From NCBI RefSeq assembly GCF_009709555.1, contig NZ_WJBG01000236.1, forward strand, positions 1-63,914: a stretch of 63,914 nt of DNA, in the 5' to 3' direction. The notes below the pieces were generated by a model. It was not told where the DNA came from, searched no databases, and worked only from the letters and a program-made list of their open reading frames with translations. The position numbers were made by a program, and so were the translations under genes. Source of the stretch: Streptomyces blattellae (GTDB lineage Bacteria; Actinomycetota; Actinomycetes; Streptomycetales; Streptomycetaceae). Positions 30,237 through 39,486 of this stretch are shown one piece after another (positions within the stretch are counted from its first letter, which is position 1; each line of letters opens with the position of its first letter).

Positions 30237-30843
30237 CACCTTCGCCCCCGCCGCCCGCCGGGCCGTCCACGAACAGGCCGTCGACGGCCTGGGCACCATC
30301 CGCGTGCTGCCCCTCGACGCCCGGGCCGACGCCGAGGTGGTGCACGGCTGGGTGAGTGAGGAGCGGGCCTCCTTCTGGGGCATGAACGGCCTCAGCCGCG
30401 ACCAAGTGGCTGACATCTACGCCCACATGGACACGCTCGACACCCACCACGCCTACCTGGTGGCGCGGGAGACGGAACCGGTCGCGGTGCTCCAGACGTA
30501 CGAGCCGGACGCCGACCGGGTCAGCGAATGCTACCGGGTCGAGCCCGGCGACATCGGCGTGCATCTGCTGCTCGCGCCCGCCGGAGCAGAGGGAGCGCGG
30601 CCCGGCTGGACCGCGGCGCTGGCCGGGGCCCTCTTCACCTACGTGCTGCTCGGCCTGGACCGGCGCCGCATCGTGGTCGATCCCGACGTGCGCAACGAGA
30701 AGGCGGTCACCCGCTTCCTGAACCTGGGCTTCACCGCCGGACCCGCGGTCGTCCTGCCGGAGATCGACCTCCCCGACGTGTATCTGCCCGAGAAACACGC
30801 CCAACTGGCCTTCCTCACCCGGGAGGCCGCCTTCCCCGGGTGA
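30229..30843 (+). CDS. siderophore-type GNAT acetyltransferase (AlcB/IucB-like)
   Basis: 204 residues of the GNAT branch that acylates hydroxylamines in siderophore assembly. Key stretches: VVHGWVSEERASFWGMNGLS, HAYLVARETEPVAVLQTYEP, DIGVHLLLAPAG and RRIVVDPDVRNEKAVTRFLN, LGFTAGPAV. The W-G-M/Q-x-Y pattern is the IucB signature. It overlaps the acylase gene by 8 bases and shares its iron box. No hydroxylase or NIS synthetase is nearby, so it may tailor or process a siderophore made elsewhere. Confidence 0.87.
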   Translation: MSDTFAPAARRAVHEQAVDGLGTIRVLPLDARADAEVVHGWVSEERASFWGMNGLSRDQVADIYAHMDTLDTHHAYLVARETEPVAVLQTYEPDADRVSECYRVEPGDIGVHLLLAPAGAEGARPGWTAALAGALFTYVLLGLDRRRIVVDPDVRNEKAVTRFLNLGFTAGPAVVLPEIDLPDVYLPEKHAQLAFLTREAAFPG

Positions 30844-31013
30844 TCCGGACCACCCGGACCACCCGGACGACCTGATCGCCCTGCGTGTTCCCCGCCTGCG
30901 TGGTGAGCGCCGTATGCAGTGAGCATCTGGCCCGCTTCGTACGTACGTACCGGAGTGGCCGAGACGTCAGAAGACTCAGCAGACTCAGCAGACTCAGCAG
31001 ACGGAGATGCGAA

Positions 31014-32786
31014 TTGGTCCGCAGGCGCGGAGTTCAAGGGCTGGTGCTGCTATGCGCCGTGCTGGTCCTGCTCGTCCTCGGTGGCGCGGGAACGGCGTCG
31101 GCGCATGCCGCGCTCCGGTCCACCGACCCATCCGACGGAAGCGTCCTCAAGTCAGCCCCCGGTGAACTCACCCTGACCTTCACGGAGTCGGTCGGTCTGA
31201 TCGACGACTCCGTGCGCATCCTGTCCCCCAGCGGCCACCGGCTGCGCCTCGGCGAGGCGGAGCAGGTGCCGGGCCGTTCGGACGCGGTGCGGGTGAGCCT
31301 CCCGGCGAAGGCGGCCACCGGGACGTTCACGGTGGCGTGGCGGGTGGTGTCGGCGGACAGCCACCCGGTGTCGGGCGCCTTCACCTACTCCGTCGGCAAG
31401 CCCTCCGCGACGGCGGCGACGGTGGACACCGGCCCGGTCGAGGACCCGGTGACCGGCGGCCTCTGGGACGTCGCCCGCTATCTCGCCTATCTCGCCGGCG
31501 CCCTGCTCATCGGCGTGGCCGCGTTCGTCCTGGTCTGCCGCCCGCCGGACCCCGGGCGCCTGAACAAGCCCGTGTGGGCCGCCTGGTGGACGCTGTTCGG
31601 CACCACCCTCGCCCTGCTGGTGCTGCGCGCCCCGTACGAGGCGGGCACGGGACCGGCGACCGCCTTCGACGCCTCCGCGCTGAGCGGCACCATGACCGAT
31701 CGGCCGGGTGCGCTGCTGCTGGCTCGGCTGGGGTTGCTGGCGGTCGTGGCGTTCATGCTGCGGAAGGGACTTACGGGACTTGCCGCGCTGCCACAGCGGC
31801 GCCTCTCGCTGGTGCCCGGTGCCGCTCTCGCCGTCGGACTCGCCGTGACCTGGGCGGCGGCGGACCATGCGTCCGCCGGGATCCAGGTGCCGGTGGCGAT
31901 CACCTCGTCCGCGCTGCATCTGCTGGCGACGGGGGTGTGGCTGGGCGGGCTGGTCGCCCTGCTCATCACCCTCCGCCGGGGCTCGTCCTCCGCCGCGACG
32001 GTCGCCCGCTTCTCCGGGATCGCGTTCGCCTCCGTGATCGTCCTGGTCGTCACCGGCGTCTACCAGTCCTGGCGGGGGCTGGGCTCCTTCAGCGCCCTCA
32101 CCGACACGTCGTACGGGCGGACCCTGGTCCTCAAGCTGGTCGCGGTGGCGCTGCTGCTGGCGGCGGCGCAGTACTCGCGACGGTGGACGGCGCAGGCGAT
32201 CACGCTGGAGGCGGAGACGGCCGTACGGGATCGGGTACCGGAGCCGGTCGGCGGCCCGTCCCTGCCCGACGCGCCGGATTCCGACGCGCCGGCCGCCCCG
32301 GACCACCGTCTGCTGCGCCGGTCCGTGCTGGCCGAAGTCGGTGTCGCCGCCGTGGTGCTGCTGATCACGACCGTGCTCACCGGAACGCTGCCGGGCCGGG
32401 CGGAGGCCGAGGCGGCGCAGGCGGCACCGGCCGGCGTGCTGCCCGGCGCGTCCGTCACGACCGTCCCCTTCGACGTCGGCACCCCGGGCGGCCGGGGCAA
32501 GGTGCAGATCACCCTCGACCCGGGCCGCACCGGCGACAACTCCGTCGAGGCTCTCGTCTACGGTCCCGACGGCGGCATCGCCAGCGTCCCCGAACTCCGT
32601 GTCTCCTTCACCCTCCCCGCCCGGGACATCGGCCCGCTCGACGCCGAACTGACGGACCGGGGCGGCTACTGGGGGAACGGTTCGTTCACTCTGCCGGTGG
32701 CCGGGGAGTGGGAGATGAAGGTGACGGTGCGGGTGTCCGAGATCGATCAGGTGAGTGAGTCGAGGCCGGTGCGGATCGATTCGTAG
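31014..32786 (+). CDS. copper resistance fusion CopC-CopD
   Basis: About 590 residues from TTG 31014 (GGAG box 6 bases upstream); longer in-frame starts to 30885 would include an unlikely RLSRLSRLSRR leader. A signal peptide ends at SAHA, placing the CopC copper-ligand His at the mature N-terminus (HAALRSTDPSDGS), with the second site in VVSADSHPVSGAF. Membrane segments from about 145 to 400 form the CopD domain. A beta-rich outer domain (about 470-590) ends the protein. It likely takes up or handles periplasmic copper. Monocistronic. Confidence 0.87.
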   Translation: MVRRRGVQGLVLLCAVLVLLVLGGAGTASAHAALRSTDPSDGSVLKSAPGELTLTFTESVGLIDDSVRILSPSGHRLRLGEAEQVPGRSDAVRVSLPAKAATGTFTVAWRVVSADSHPVSGAFTYSVGKPSATAATVDTGPVEDPVTGGLWDVARYLAYLAGALLIGVAAFVLVCRPPDPGRLNKPVWAAWWTLFGTTLALLVLRAPYEAGTGPATAFDASALSGTMTDRPGALLLARLGLLAVVAFMLRKGLTGLAALPQRRLSLVPGAALAVGLAVTWAAADHASAGIQVPVAITSSALHLLATGVWLGGLVALLITLRRGSSSAATVARFSGIAFASVIVLVVTGVYQSWRGLGSFSALTDTSYGRTLVLKLVAVALLLAAAQYSRRWTAQAITLEAETAVRDRVPEPVGGPSLPDAPDSDAPAAPDHRLLRRSVLAEVGVAAVVLLITTVLTGTLPGRAEAEAAQAAPAGVLPGASVTTVPFDVGTPGGRGKVQITLDPGRTGDNSVEALVYGPDGGIASVPELRVSFTLPARDIGPLDAELTDRGGYWGNGSFTLPVAGEWEMKVTVRVSEIDQVSESRPVRIDS

Positions 32787-32926
32787 GAGTCACTGGCGGG
32801 CGCTGGGCCGCTGGGGACGGGGGTGCGCCCCTGTTGTCACGCCCCGCTGCCCCGCGGCCGGCCTCACGGCGCTCTTACCACCGCCTGGCACACTGTCCGG
32901 ACCCACTGAGGACCCGGAGTGTGTCG

Positions 32927-34024
32927 ATGTCCATGGCCGACAGCCTGCGCAAAGTCGCCCGTCTCGCGCGGCGCGGGCGACGCGTGGACCTGAGCCACCC
33001 GGCACGCTCCCCGCTCGGCTCCGCCGTGGTCAACTGCGTCGTCTACCGCGACGGCGTCCGCGAGAAGTCCGCCGACACGGTCGAGGAATCCGTCGCCCGG
33101 GTCCGCAAGCACGGCCACCGCGGCTTCGTCTGGCTCGGTCTGCACGAGCCCACCGAGACCGAGTTCGCGCGGATCGCCGGACTCTTCGGCCTGCACCCGC
33201 TCGCCGTCGAGGACGCCGTCCTCGCCCATCAGCGGCCCAAGGTCGAGCAGTACGGCGACGTCCTGTTCGCCGTCTTCAAGACGGTGACGTACGTCGAGCA
33301 CGCCGAACTCACCGCGACCAGCGAGATCGTCGACACCGGCGAGATCATGGTGTTCGCGGGCCCCGACTTCGTCGTCACCGTACGCCACGGCCGCCATGGC
33401 TCCCTCGGTCTGCTGCGCGAGGACCTGGAATCCGACCCGCGCCAGCTCGCCCAGGGCCCGGCGGCCGTGCTGCACGCCATCGCCGACCATGTCGTCGACG
33501 ACTACCTGACCGTCACCGACGCCCTCCAGAACGACATCGACCAGGTCGAGAGCGATGTCTTCACCCCGCAGGACGGCCGCGGCGGCGACGCCGGCCGGAT
33601 CTACCAGCTCAAGCGCGAACTGCTCGAATTCAAGCGGGCGGTGGTCCCGCTGGACCGCCCCATGGACCGGCTCGCGACCGACCCGACCTGCTCGGTCGCC
33701 CCCGGCATACGGGCCTACTTCCGGGACGTGTCCGACCATCTCACCCGCGTCACCGAGCAGATACACGCCTTCGACGGCCTGCTCGACTCCATCCTCCAGG
33801 CCCATCTCGCGCAGGTGACCGTCGCCCAGAACGAGGACATGCGCAAGATCACGGCCTGGGCCGCGATCGTCGCCGTACCGACGATGGTGTGCGGCGTCTA
33901 CGGCATGAACTTCCAGCACATGCCCGAACTGCACTGGACCTTCGGCTATCCGCTCGTGATGGCGGTCATCGCGGTGGCCTGCTTTCTCACCCACCGCGGG
34001 TTCAAGCGCAAGGGCTGGCTGTAG
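32927..34024 (+). CDS. corA: CorA-family Mg2+/Co2+ channel
   Basis: 365 residues. A large cytoplasmic domain (FVWLGLHEPTETEFARIAGL, HPLAVEDAVLAHQRPKVEQY) and a long helix lead to two C-terminal membrane helices with the pore signature YGMNF in VCGVYGMNFQHMPEL. The basic end RGFKRKGWL is typical. ATG 32927 has GGAG 7 bases upstream. Pentameric divalent-cation channel. Followed by two hairpins. Confidence 0.93.
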   Translation: MSMADSLRKVARLARRGRRVDLSHPARSPLGSAVVNCVVYRDGVREKSADTVEESVARVRKHGHRGFVWLGLHEPTETEFARIAGLFGLHPLAVEDAVLAHQRPKVEQYGDVLFAVFKTVTYVEHAELTATSEIVDTGEIMVFAGPDFVVTVRHGRHGSLGLLREDLESDPRQLAQGPAAVLHAIADHVVDDYLTVTDALQNDIDQVESDVFTPQDGRGGDAGRIYQLKRELLEFKRAVVPLDRPMDRLATDPTCSVAPGIRAYFRDVSDHLTRVTEQIHAFDGLLDSILQAHLAQVTVAQNEDMRKITAWAAIVAVPTMVCGVYGMNFQHMPELHWTFGYPLVMAVIAVACFLTHRGFKRKGWL

Positions 34025-34036
34025 CGCCGTGAGAGG

Positions 34037-34134
34037 GACCCCGCGCGCGGTGTACTACGTGTCCTCACGCGCACTCACGCGACGGGGTCCTCCCCGATGA
34101 ACCGCCCTGAACGTCCCCCGTGGTTCAGGGCGGT
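34037..34134 (+). terminator. double hairpin after corA
   Basis: A wide dyad, GGACCCCG (34037-34044) with CGGGGTCC (34083-34090), is followed by a perfect 12-bp stem, ACCGCCCTGAAC (34101-34112) with its complement at 34123-34134. No T tract. Probably ends corA and insulates the araC gene 150 bases on. Confidence 0.6.
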
Positions 34135-34285
34135 GTCCGCACGGCGCGGCTGTCCCGAAACCGTCGTACGGAATCGGTGGCGCCTTGACTACGGACAGGA
34201 ACGACGTTACTAACGGAGCGTTTATCCGGCTACTCGCCAAACGCGGTCCCCGGCCGGAAAACGCGGAGAGAGGGAGAATGTTCTG

Positions 34286-35392
34286 ATGGCACCGCTCAGC
34301 GCCGTATCCGGCGTACTGAGCAGGCTGACCACCCTCGTGCGCAGCGGCGACCTCGATGAGATCCGGGAGATCATCAGCCGGGCGTACAGCCCGTACGAGC
34401 TTCAGTGCCTGGGCGACGCACGGGAGTTCTCGGCGTGGTACGCGGAGAGCGACTTCCCCGGGATCACCGTCTCCGGACTGTCGTACGGCTCCCCGGACCT
34501 CAACGCGGAGACCCTGATCCGGCCCCAGCCGCTCGGCACCTACCTGCTGGTGTGCGAGGTCACCCGCGGCTGGGTGAAGGTGAGTTCGCCCGGACGGGAG
34601 GAGTGCTGCGTCGGCCCCGGCGAGACCTACGTGCTGGATCCGTACCGCAGTTTCCGGGTGCACTGGTCGCCCGGCGCGCAGATGATCACCGTACGGGTCG
34701 CGAAGGAGACCGTGGAGCGGGCCGCGGCCGACGCGCTGGGCGTGGACGCCCCGGTACGGGCCCGGTTCGCACTCGGCGGGCCCGTCTCACCGCAGGCGGG
34801 CCGCACCTGGGCCGGCATCTCCGGCGTGATCCGCCGCGAGGTGCTCGGCGACGGGATCGCGCGCACCAACCCGCTCGTCGCCGCTCAACTGACGCAGACC
34901 GCGGCGGGGTTGCTGGTCGCCACCCAGCGGCTGATCACCCCGGGAGCCGACGCGCGCCGCACCGGCACCGTCTCGCACGCCGCCGTACGCCGCGCGATGA
35001 CCCTGGTCGAGGAGCGCCCCGACCGCCCGCACACCCTCGCCGACCTGGCGACCTCAGCCCGCGTCAGCCCCCGCGCCCTCCAGGAGGCCTTCCGCCGGCA
35101 CCTCGACACGACCCCTCTCGGATACCTCCGCGAGGTCCGCCTCGAACGCGCCCACCAGGACCTCCTCACCGCCGCCCACGACGGCTCAGCCACCGTCTCC
35201 GAAATCGCCCACCGCTGGGGCTTCGGCAACCTGGGCCGGTTCGCGGCACAGTATCGCCGGCGGTACGGGCATCCGCCGTCGCGGACGCTGGGGGTCGAGT
35301 CGAAGCGGTCACCGGCCTCACCGCCCCAAACGGCCGCGACAGAGTGGGGAAGCCACGCGGATGGCATTCCAACTGGTCATACTGGGCAGTGA
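34286..35392 (+). CDS. AraC-family transcriptional regulator
   Basis: 368 residues. An N-terminal cupin-like sensing domain of the AraC_binding_2 type (about 40-190; GTYLLVCEVTRGWVKVSSPG, GETYVLDPYRSFRVHW) is followed by the double helix-turn-helix (about 240-340): TLADLATSARVSPRALQEAF, TPLGYLREVRLERAHQDLL, VSEIAHRWGFGNLGRFAAQY. All consensus residues of the second helix pair are present. It precedes the membrane/CHAT/Pepco module by 35 bases and may control it; that link is inference. Confidence 0.9.
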   Translation: MAPLSAVSGVLSRLTTLVRSGDLDEIREIISRAYSPYELQCLGDAREFSAWYAESDFPGITVSGLSYGSPDLNAETLIRPQPLGTYLLVCEVTRGWVKVSSPGREECCVGPGETYVLDPYRSFRVHWSPGAQMITVRVAKETVERAAADALGVDAPVRARFALGGPVSPQAGRTWAGISGVIRREVLGDGIARTNPLVAAQLTQTAAGLLVATQRLITPGADARRTGTVSHAAVRRAMTLVEERPDRPHTLADLATSARVSPRALQEAFRRHLDTTPLGYLREVRLERAHQDLLTAAHDGSATVSEIAHRWGFGNLGRFAAQYRRRYGHPPSRTLGVESKRSPASPPQTAATEWGSHADGIPTGHTGQ

Positions 35393-35427
35393 GTTGCGCG
35401 ACACACCACAGCCGACGGGGATACGCG

Positions 35428-37887
35428 ATGGCGGCAGGTTCGGGCAGGACGAGGGGCGGCGCTGCGTTCGGCAGGGCCGCCGTGCTCGCGGTCCTGGCCG
35501 GTGGCGCCGGTGCTGTGCTTGTTCCTGTGCACGGCGCCCCGGTGGGTGGTCTGTGGCTGCTCGTCGGCTGGGTGGTGCTCGCCGCAGCAGCCGGGTGGTG
35601 CGCCGAGACAGCCATCGCCCGCTCCAGACCGAACCGCTGGGCCACCGATCAGAGTGAGTCCAGGACGCTGCATCTGGACACGATCGGAATCCTGGCGATC
35701 GTTCTGGTGGCCGAACTGACCCTGATCATCGCACGATTGGCTCGCGGCCACGAGTATCCGACAGCCTGGGCGGCCGGCGGCCTACTCCTGGCGCTGTTCG
35801 TCGCCGCCTCCTGGCGCAACCACGTCATCAGCGGCGACTACTCCTCTGCCTGGGGCCACACTCCGTCCGAGAACCCCATCGCCACCACCGGCTTCGTGCT
35901 GACCGAGGCGAGCGGCGGATGGCTCACCGCCCGCTTCGCCGTCGAGGGGCCGGTGTGGGCGACATGGGCCGTGGGGTGCGTGATGGTGGCGTTGGCCGGG
36001 GGCTTCTTGCTCTCCGATTCGCAGTCGCCGTCGGCCGAGGACACGAACCTGACGGTGTTCCGTTCCGCCGCCGCGCTGGGTGCGGCCGGTGTGATCGCGG
36101 ATTTCGCGGTCCGGGGCGAGTATGCGGCCGCGTGGTGGGCGGGGGGTGGTCTGCTGCTCCTGGCCGCCGTTGTCTTCCTTGGCCCTGTCCTGAGGCAGCC
36201 GAGGGTCGGCGGCGGTCGTGGGTTGGGCGCCGGTGAGGGTCCTGGGTCCTGGGTCGGTGGGGGTCGTGGATCGTGGGTCGGTGGCGGTCGCGGCAGAATG
36301 GCTTCGCCGGGGGCCCAGTTCGCCGGAATCCTCGTGCCCCTGGCCAGTCTGGCGTGGGCCGTGTGGGACCAGGCGCGATGGAGCGGGCAGGGCGCTGACG
36401 GCCGGCTGCCGGAGGCTGGCTGGCTGGCGGTGGCGGCCGCCGTGCTGCTGGTGGTGCAGAACGGCGTACTGATCTGGGCGGGCACCGTGCCTTCCGAACG
36501 CTGGGTGGACGAACTCGTCTACCAGACGCGGCGCTTGGCCTACGAAGCGGCGAACCGTCCATCCCGCCCCTACCCGGCGCATGATCCGCATGACCCGTAC
36601 GAGCGCGCACAGCGGAGGGAGTGGGAGCCCGAACTCACCTTCCTCCAGCGCCTCGCTCGTCCCCTGCTGTCCTCCGCCGCGACTGCCGTCCACCGCCGCA
36701 CGGTCCTCGACACCGGTCTCGCCATCGACGAGATCTGGCCCAGGATCGAACTTGTCACCCCTGATCAGGTCAGACGGCAGCTGGAGCGCGGAGAGCGGGG
36801 CGTGCTCGGCTGGCGGATCACCATCGCGAGCGCCGTATGCACGGCGGGCGCCTGGCTGTTCGTCGCGCTCACCGGGCTCGGGGGCTTCCGCCTGTCGGAC
36901 GCGTCGATCGCCCCGCTCGTCGTGGGGCCGCTGCTTGTGGCCGCAGTCGCGCTGATGCAGGGGCGCAAGCTCCTCGTCCAGGTGTCCAAGGCCAAGGCGG
37001 ACGCGGTCGAGATCTACCGGTACGACCTGGCGAAGCGCCTGCACCTCTCAGTGGATCGGGATCGCTCGGACCCGGCCATGATCCTGCTGGCCGCGGAGTT
37101 GAGCGGCCGGCCCCTGCACCCGTCCGAGCGGCGCCCGCCGACCGAGTCGCCGACCGAGTCGCCGACCGGACTTCTCAGGCGCTCCGAACTCGAAACGCTC
37201 ACCGCCGACGTGGCGGAGCGAGTGCGTCGGGACGTACGGACCGAAGTGCGCCAGGCCCTGCGGGAGGAGGAGTACAGGTCCCTCGCCGAGCCCATCAGCA
37301 CCCGCCTCAAGGACCATCTCACCGACCTCCAGCGGACGTTCCACCAGGAGATACGAGCCGCGATCCGCTCGACGCTGGAGGATTCCATGACGGGTCCGCC
37401 TCTGACGAACTTCGCCGGCTACCTCGCGATCGAAGTGGACCGGAGCGAACAGGACGGGGAACTGCCTTCCGTACGGACCGAGGGCGGGACGATCAAGGCA
37501 TCGGCGGGTCGACGTGTGGAGTTGTCCGTCGTCGTCGTGCGCGGTGAGCGGTCTCCAGTGGTCGCGAGTCCACCCGGCGGGGATTTCTTCGTCTCCGAGC
37601 CAGTACGGGTGGAAGGAGGCAGGGACGCCCCCGTCGTGTCGTTCGACGCGCTGGTCGACAGTTCGACGCTCACACCGCTGCCCCAGCGCAGGAACCTCCT
37701 CGTCGAGGATGAGCAGCGGACTTCCTTCGCGTTCCGGCTTCCGGAGGAGGACAGCAGCCACGAGGTGTGGATCCAGCTGTACCAGGCGGGCCACCTCGTC
37801 CAGGTCGTCGCCCTGAAGATCGAGGCTGCGGCCGTACTCCCGGGCGGGACGTCGGATGAGGCGGCAGGGGCGACGGACGACGTATGA
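35428..37887 (+). CDS. large multi-span membrane protein of the CHAT module
   Basis: 819 residues from ATG 35428 (the frame is open upstream, but only as an antisense-like reading of araC). About nine membrane helices lie in residues 15-355, interrupted by a Gly-rich loop (about 258-292) encoded by short DNA repeats, and two more at about 462-511. A charged helical stretch (585-650, VAERVRRDVRTEVRQALREE) looks like a coiled coil. The last 130 residues form a beta-rich domain (RVELSVVVVRGERSP ... HEVWIQLYQAGHLVQVVALK). No named family. The ATGA overlap with the CHAT gene implies a joint complex, perhaps a membrane sensor or target of the protease. Confidence 0.7.
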   Translation: MAAGSGRTRGGAAFGRAAVLAVLAGGAGAVLVPVHGAPVGGLWLLVGWVVLAAAAGWCAETAIARSRPNRWATDQSESRTLHLDTIGILAIVLVAELTLIIARLARGHEYPTAWAAGGLLLALFVAASWRNHVISGDYSSAWGHTPSENPIATTGFVLTEASGGWLTARFAVEGPVWATWAVGCVMVALAGGFLLSDSQSPSAEDTNLTVFRSAAALGAAGVIADFAVRGEYAAAWWAGGGLLLLAAVVFLGPVLRQPRVGGGRGLGAGEGPGSWVGGGRGSWVGGGRGRMASPGAQFAGILVPLASLAWAVWDQARWSGQGADGRLPEAGWLAVAAAVLLVVQNGVLIWAGTVPSERWVDELVYQTRRLAYEAANRPSRPYPAHDPHDPYERAQRREWEPELTFLQRLARPLLSSAATAVHRRTVLDTGLAIDEIWPRIELVTPDQVRRQLERGERGVLGWRITIASAVCTAGAWLFVALTGLGGFRLSDASIAPLVVGPLLVAAVALMQGRKLLVQVSKAKADAVEIYRYDLAKRLHLSVDRDRSDPAMILLAAELSGRPLHPSERRPPTESPTESPTGLLRRSELETLTADVAERVRRDVRTEVRQALREEEYRSLAEPISTRLKDHLTDLQRTFHQEIRAAIRSTLEDSMTGPPLTNFAGYLAIEVDRSEQDGELPSVRTEGGTIKASAGRRVELSVVVVRGERSPVVASPPGGDFFVSEPVRVEGGRDAPVVSFDALVDSSTLTPLPQRRNLLVEDEQRTSFAFRLPEEDSSHEVWIQLYQAGHLVQVVALKIEAAAVLPGGTSDEAAGATDDV

Positions 37888-39149
37888 ACGAGGCACGACC
37901 ACCGGACGTGTCCGTGCGCGTCCTGATCACCGCTGAGGCGACTCGGTTGGAGTTCACCGCCGCCCGCCGAGGGGTCGCGCCAGTGCACGCCACCCTGGTC
38001 GGCAGCGACGCGCTGCTCAGGGTGCGCGAGGAACTGGACAGGGGGCTGGCCCGCCTCAAGGACGAGATCGGCGGGTTCGGCGTCGAGGACCAGGACCTCG
38101 ACAGGGTTTTTCAGAGCCTGCACGGGCTCGGCCGTACCCTGCTGTTCATCCTGTTCGGCGGGCAGCAGACCGTCCTCAAGGACCTCCAAGCGTTCTGGAA
38201 CCAGGCCCTGCCGCACGGAATGAACCCCGAACTCCCGCCCCCGCTCATCGAATGCGTCGGAGTCCGGGACGGCTTCCTGCCTCTGGAGTTCCTGCCGCTG
38301 TTCCGGATGTTTCCGGGCCCGCCCGTCGAGACCGTGGACGACTTCACCAGGGCCTGCCGGACCCTCGTCGGCTTCTCGTGTGTGGTGCGCCGTGCCATGC
38401 TGCCCGCCCCGGTCAACGGCCGGCTTGGGCTGCACACCGAGCCTCAGGGCCGCGTCCCCGCCCGCTTTCTGTACTACGAGAACCTCAAGGGAGCTGTCGA
38501 GGAACTGGCGTGGTTCGCCGACGCAGGCGCGTACATCGACATCGAGGGTCCCTACCCGGACGGTGCGGCGTCGGCACCGGCCCTGGCCGAGCAGATCTTC
38601 GACCCCCGGCTCCTCCTCGACCGCACCCGCCGCGAACTTCCCGACCAGCTTCAGCATTTCGCCTGCCACTGCTACACCCGCTCCGACGACGCACTCGCCG
38701 CCGAGATCGAGCTCAGCGGCGCCGGCCATCACTTCCGGACCACGCTCGGCGCCCTCGGTGCAGACCTCGTCGCCCTCGGGGCGAGCCAGGACCTGCGCAC
38801 CTTCGACCTGCCGCTGGTGATGATGAACGCCTGCGGGTCGGGCCGGATGCGAGCTGTGGGGGCGCCGTCGTTCCCGTACCTCTTCCTGATGAACGGCAAC
38901 CGTGGCTTCATCGGCACCGAGACCGAGATCCCCGACGACATCGCCGCCGCCTTCTCCAAGGCGCTGTACGAACGCTTCCTCATCCGCCGGATCCCGCTGG
39001 GCAGAGCCCTCCTGGAGTCCCGGCTGCACCTCCTGCACACCCTGCGCAATCCACTCGGCCTCACCTATGCCGCGTACGCCGATCCGGGCCTGCACGTCCG
39101 TCCGACACCCGAGGAGAGACCCCATGTCCCAGCTCCAGCCGACCCCTGA
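37884..39149 (+). CDS. CHAT-domain (caspase-like) protease
   Basis: 421 residues. The CHAT fold occupies about 110-400: GFLPLEFLPLF near the start, then the catalytic His in QLQHFACHCYTR (H262) and the catalytic Cys in LVMMNACGSG (C317). The usual glycine after the His is Cys here. FPYLFLMNGNRGFIGTE and the helix AAAFSKALYERFLIRRIPLG complete the domain. The first 110 residues are an uncharacterised alpha/beta segment. CHAT proteases act in bacterial conflict and cell-death systems after activation. It overlaps both neighbours, the membrane protein and the Pepco-like gene. Confidence 0.88.
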   Translation: MNEARPPDVSVRVLITAEATRLEFTAARRGVAPVHATLVGSDALLRVREELDRGLARLKDEIGGFGVEDQDLDRVFQSLHGLGRTLLFILFGGQQTVLKDLQAFWNQALPHGMNPELPPPLIECVGVRDGFLPLEFLPLFRMFPGPPVETVDDFTRACRTLVGFSCVVRRAMLPAPVNGRLGLHTEPQGRVPARFLYYENLKGAVEELAWFADAGAYIDIEGPYPDGAASAPALAEQIFDPRLLLDRTRRELPDQLQHFACHCYTRSDDALAAEIELSGAGHHFRTTLGALGADLVALGASQDLRTFDLPLVMMNACGSGRMRAVGAPSFPYLFLMNGNRGFIGTETEIPDDIAAAFSKALYERFLIRRIPLGRALLESRLHLLHTLRNPLGLTYAAYADPGLHVRPTPEERPHVPAPADP

Positions 39150-39486
39150 CACCGCGAGGACGATCAGTGTCCTCGGCCTGGAGGACACCGACGGGGGCCG
39201 TACCGACCGGCTGAGCTTGCGGCGCCTGGAGGAGTGGCGGGCGGCCCGTACGGAGATTCCCGCCGAGGAACTCCGTTCCCGGCTGGACGATTTCGTGACG
39301 ACGATGCAGGGCGTGATCGCCTCGCTGCCGCAACGGGCCGGTGAGTTCCAGCTGAACGAGGTGACGTTCAGCGCTGAGGTGAGCGCCAAGGGAACGGTGT
39401 CGCTCCTCGGCTCCGGCGGCGAACTGGCCGGTCAGGCAGGGATCACTTTCACGTTCACGCGGGGTGAGGCGGGAAATCCAGCCTGA
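39124..39486 (+). CDS. Pepco-like protease-associated small protein
   Basis: 120 residues. Begins with a disordered stretch, then LSLRRLEEWRAARTEIPAEE, LRSRLDDFVTTMQGVIASLP and a beta-rich end FQLNEVTFSAEVSAKGTVSL, GGELAGQAGITFTFTR. This arrangement matches the Pepco/trypsin-co-occurring type of domain found beside CHAT, caspase or trypsin-like peptidases, as I recall from conflict-system surveys. It overlaps the CHAT gene by 26 bases. It may be a regulator or substrate of the protease. Confidence 0.72.
   Translation: MSQLQPTPDTARTISVLGLEDTDGGRTDRLSLRRLEEWRAARTEIPAEELRSRLDDFVTTMQGVIASLPQRAGEFQLNEVTFSAEVSAKGTVSLLGSGGELAGQAGITFTFTRGEAGNPA

Noticed and set aside
28092..30416. A 774-residue open frame antisense to the acylase gene
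   Set aside because: The acylase has full motifs and codon bias; the antisense frame has no domain.
34405..37887. 1160-residue version of the membrane protein starting inside araC
   Set aside because: The first 341 residues are an alternative frame of araC and look random; ATG 35428 starts a proper membrane protein.
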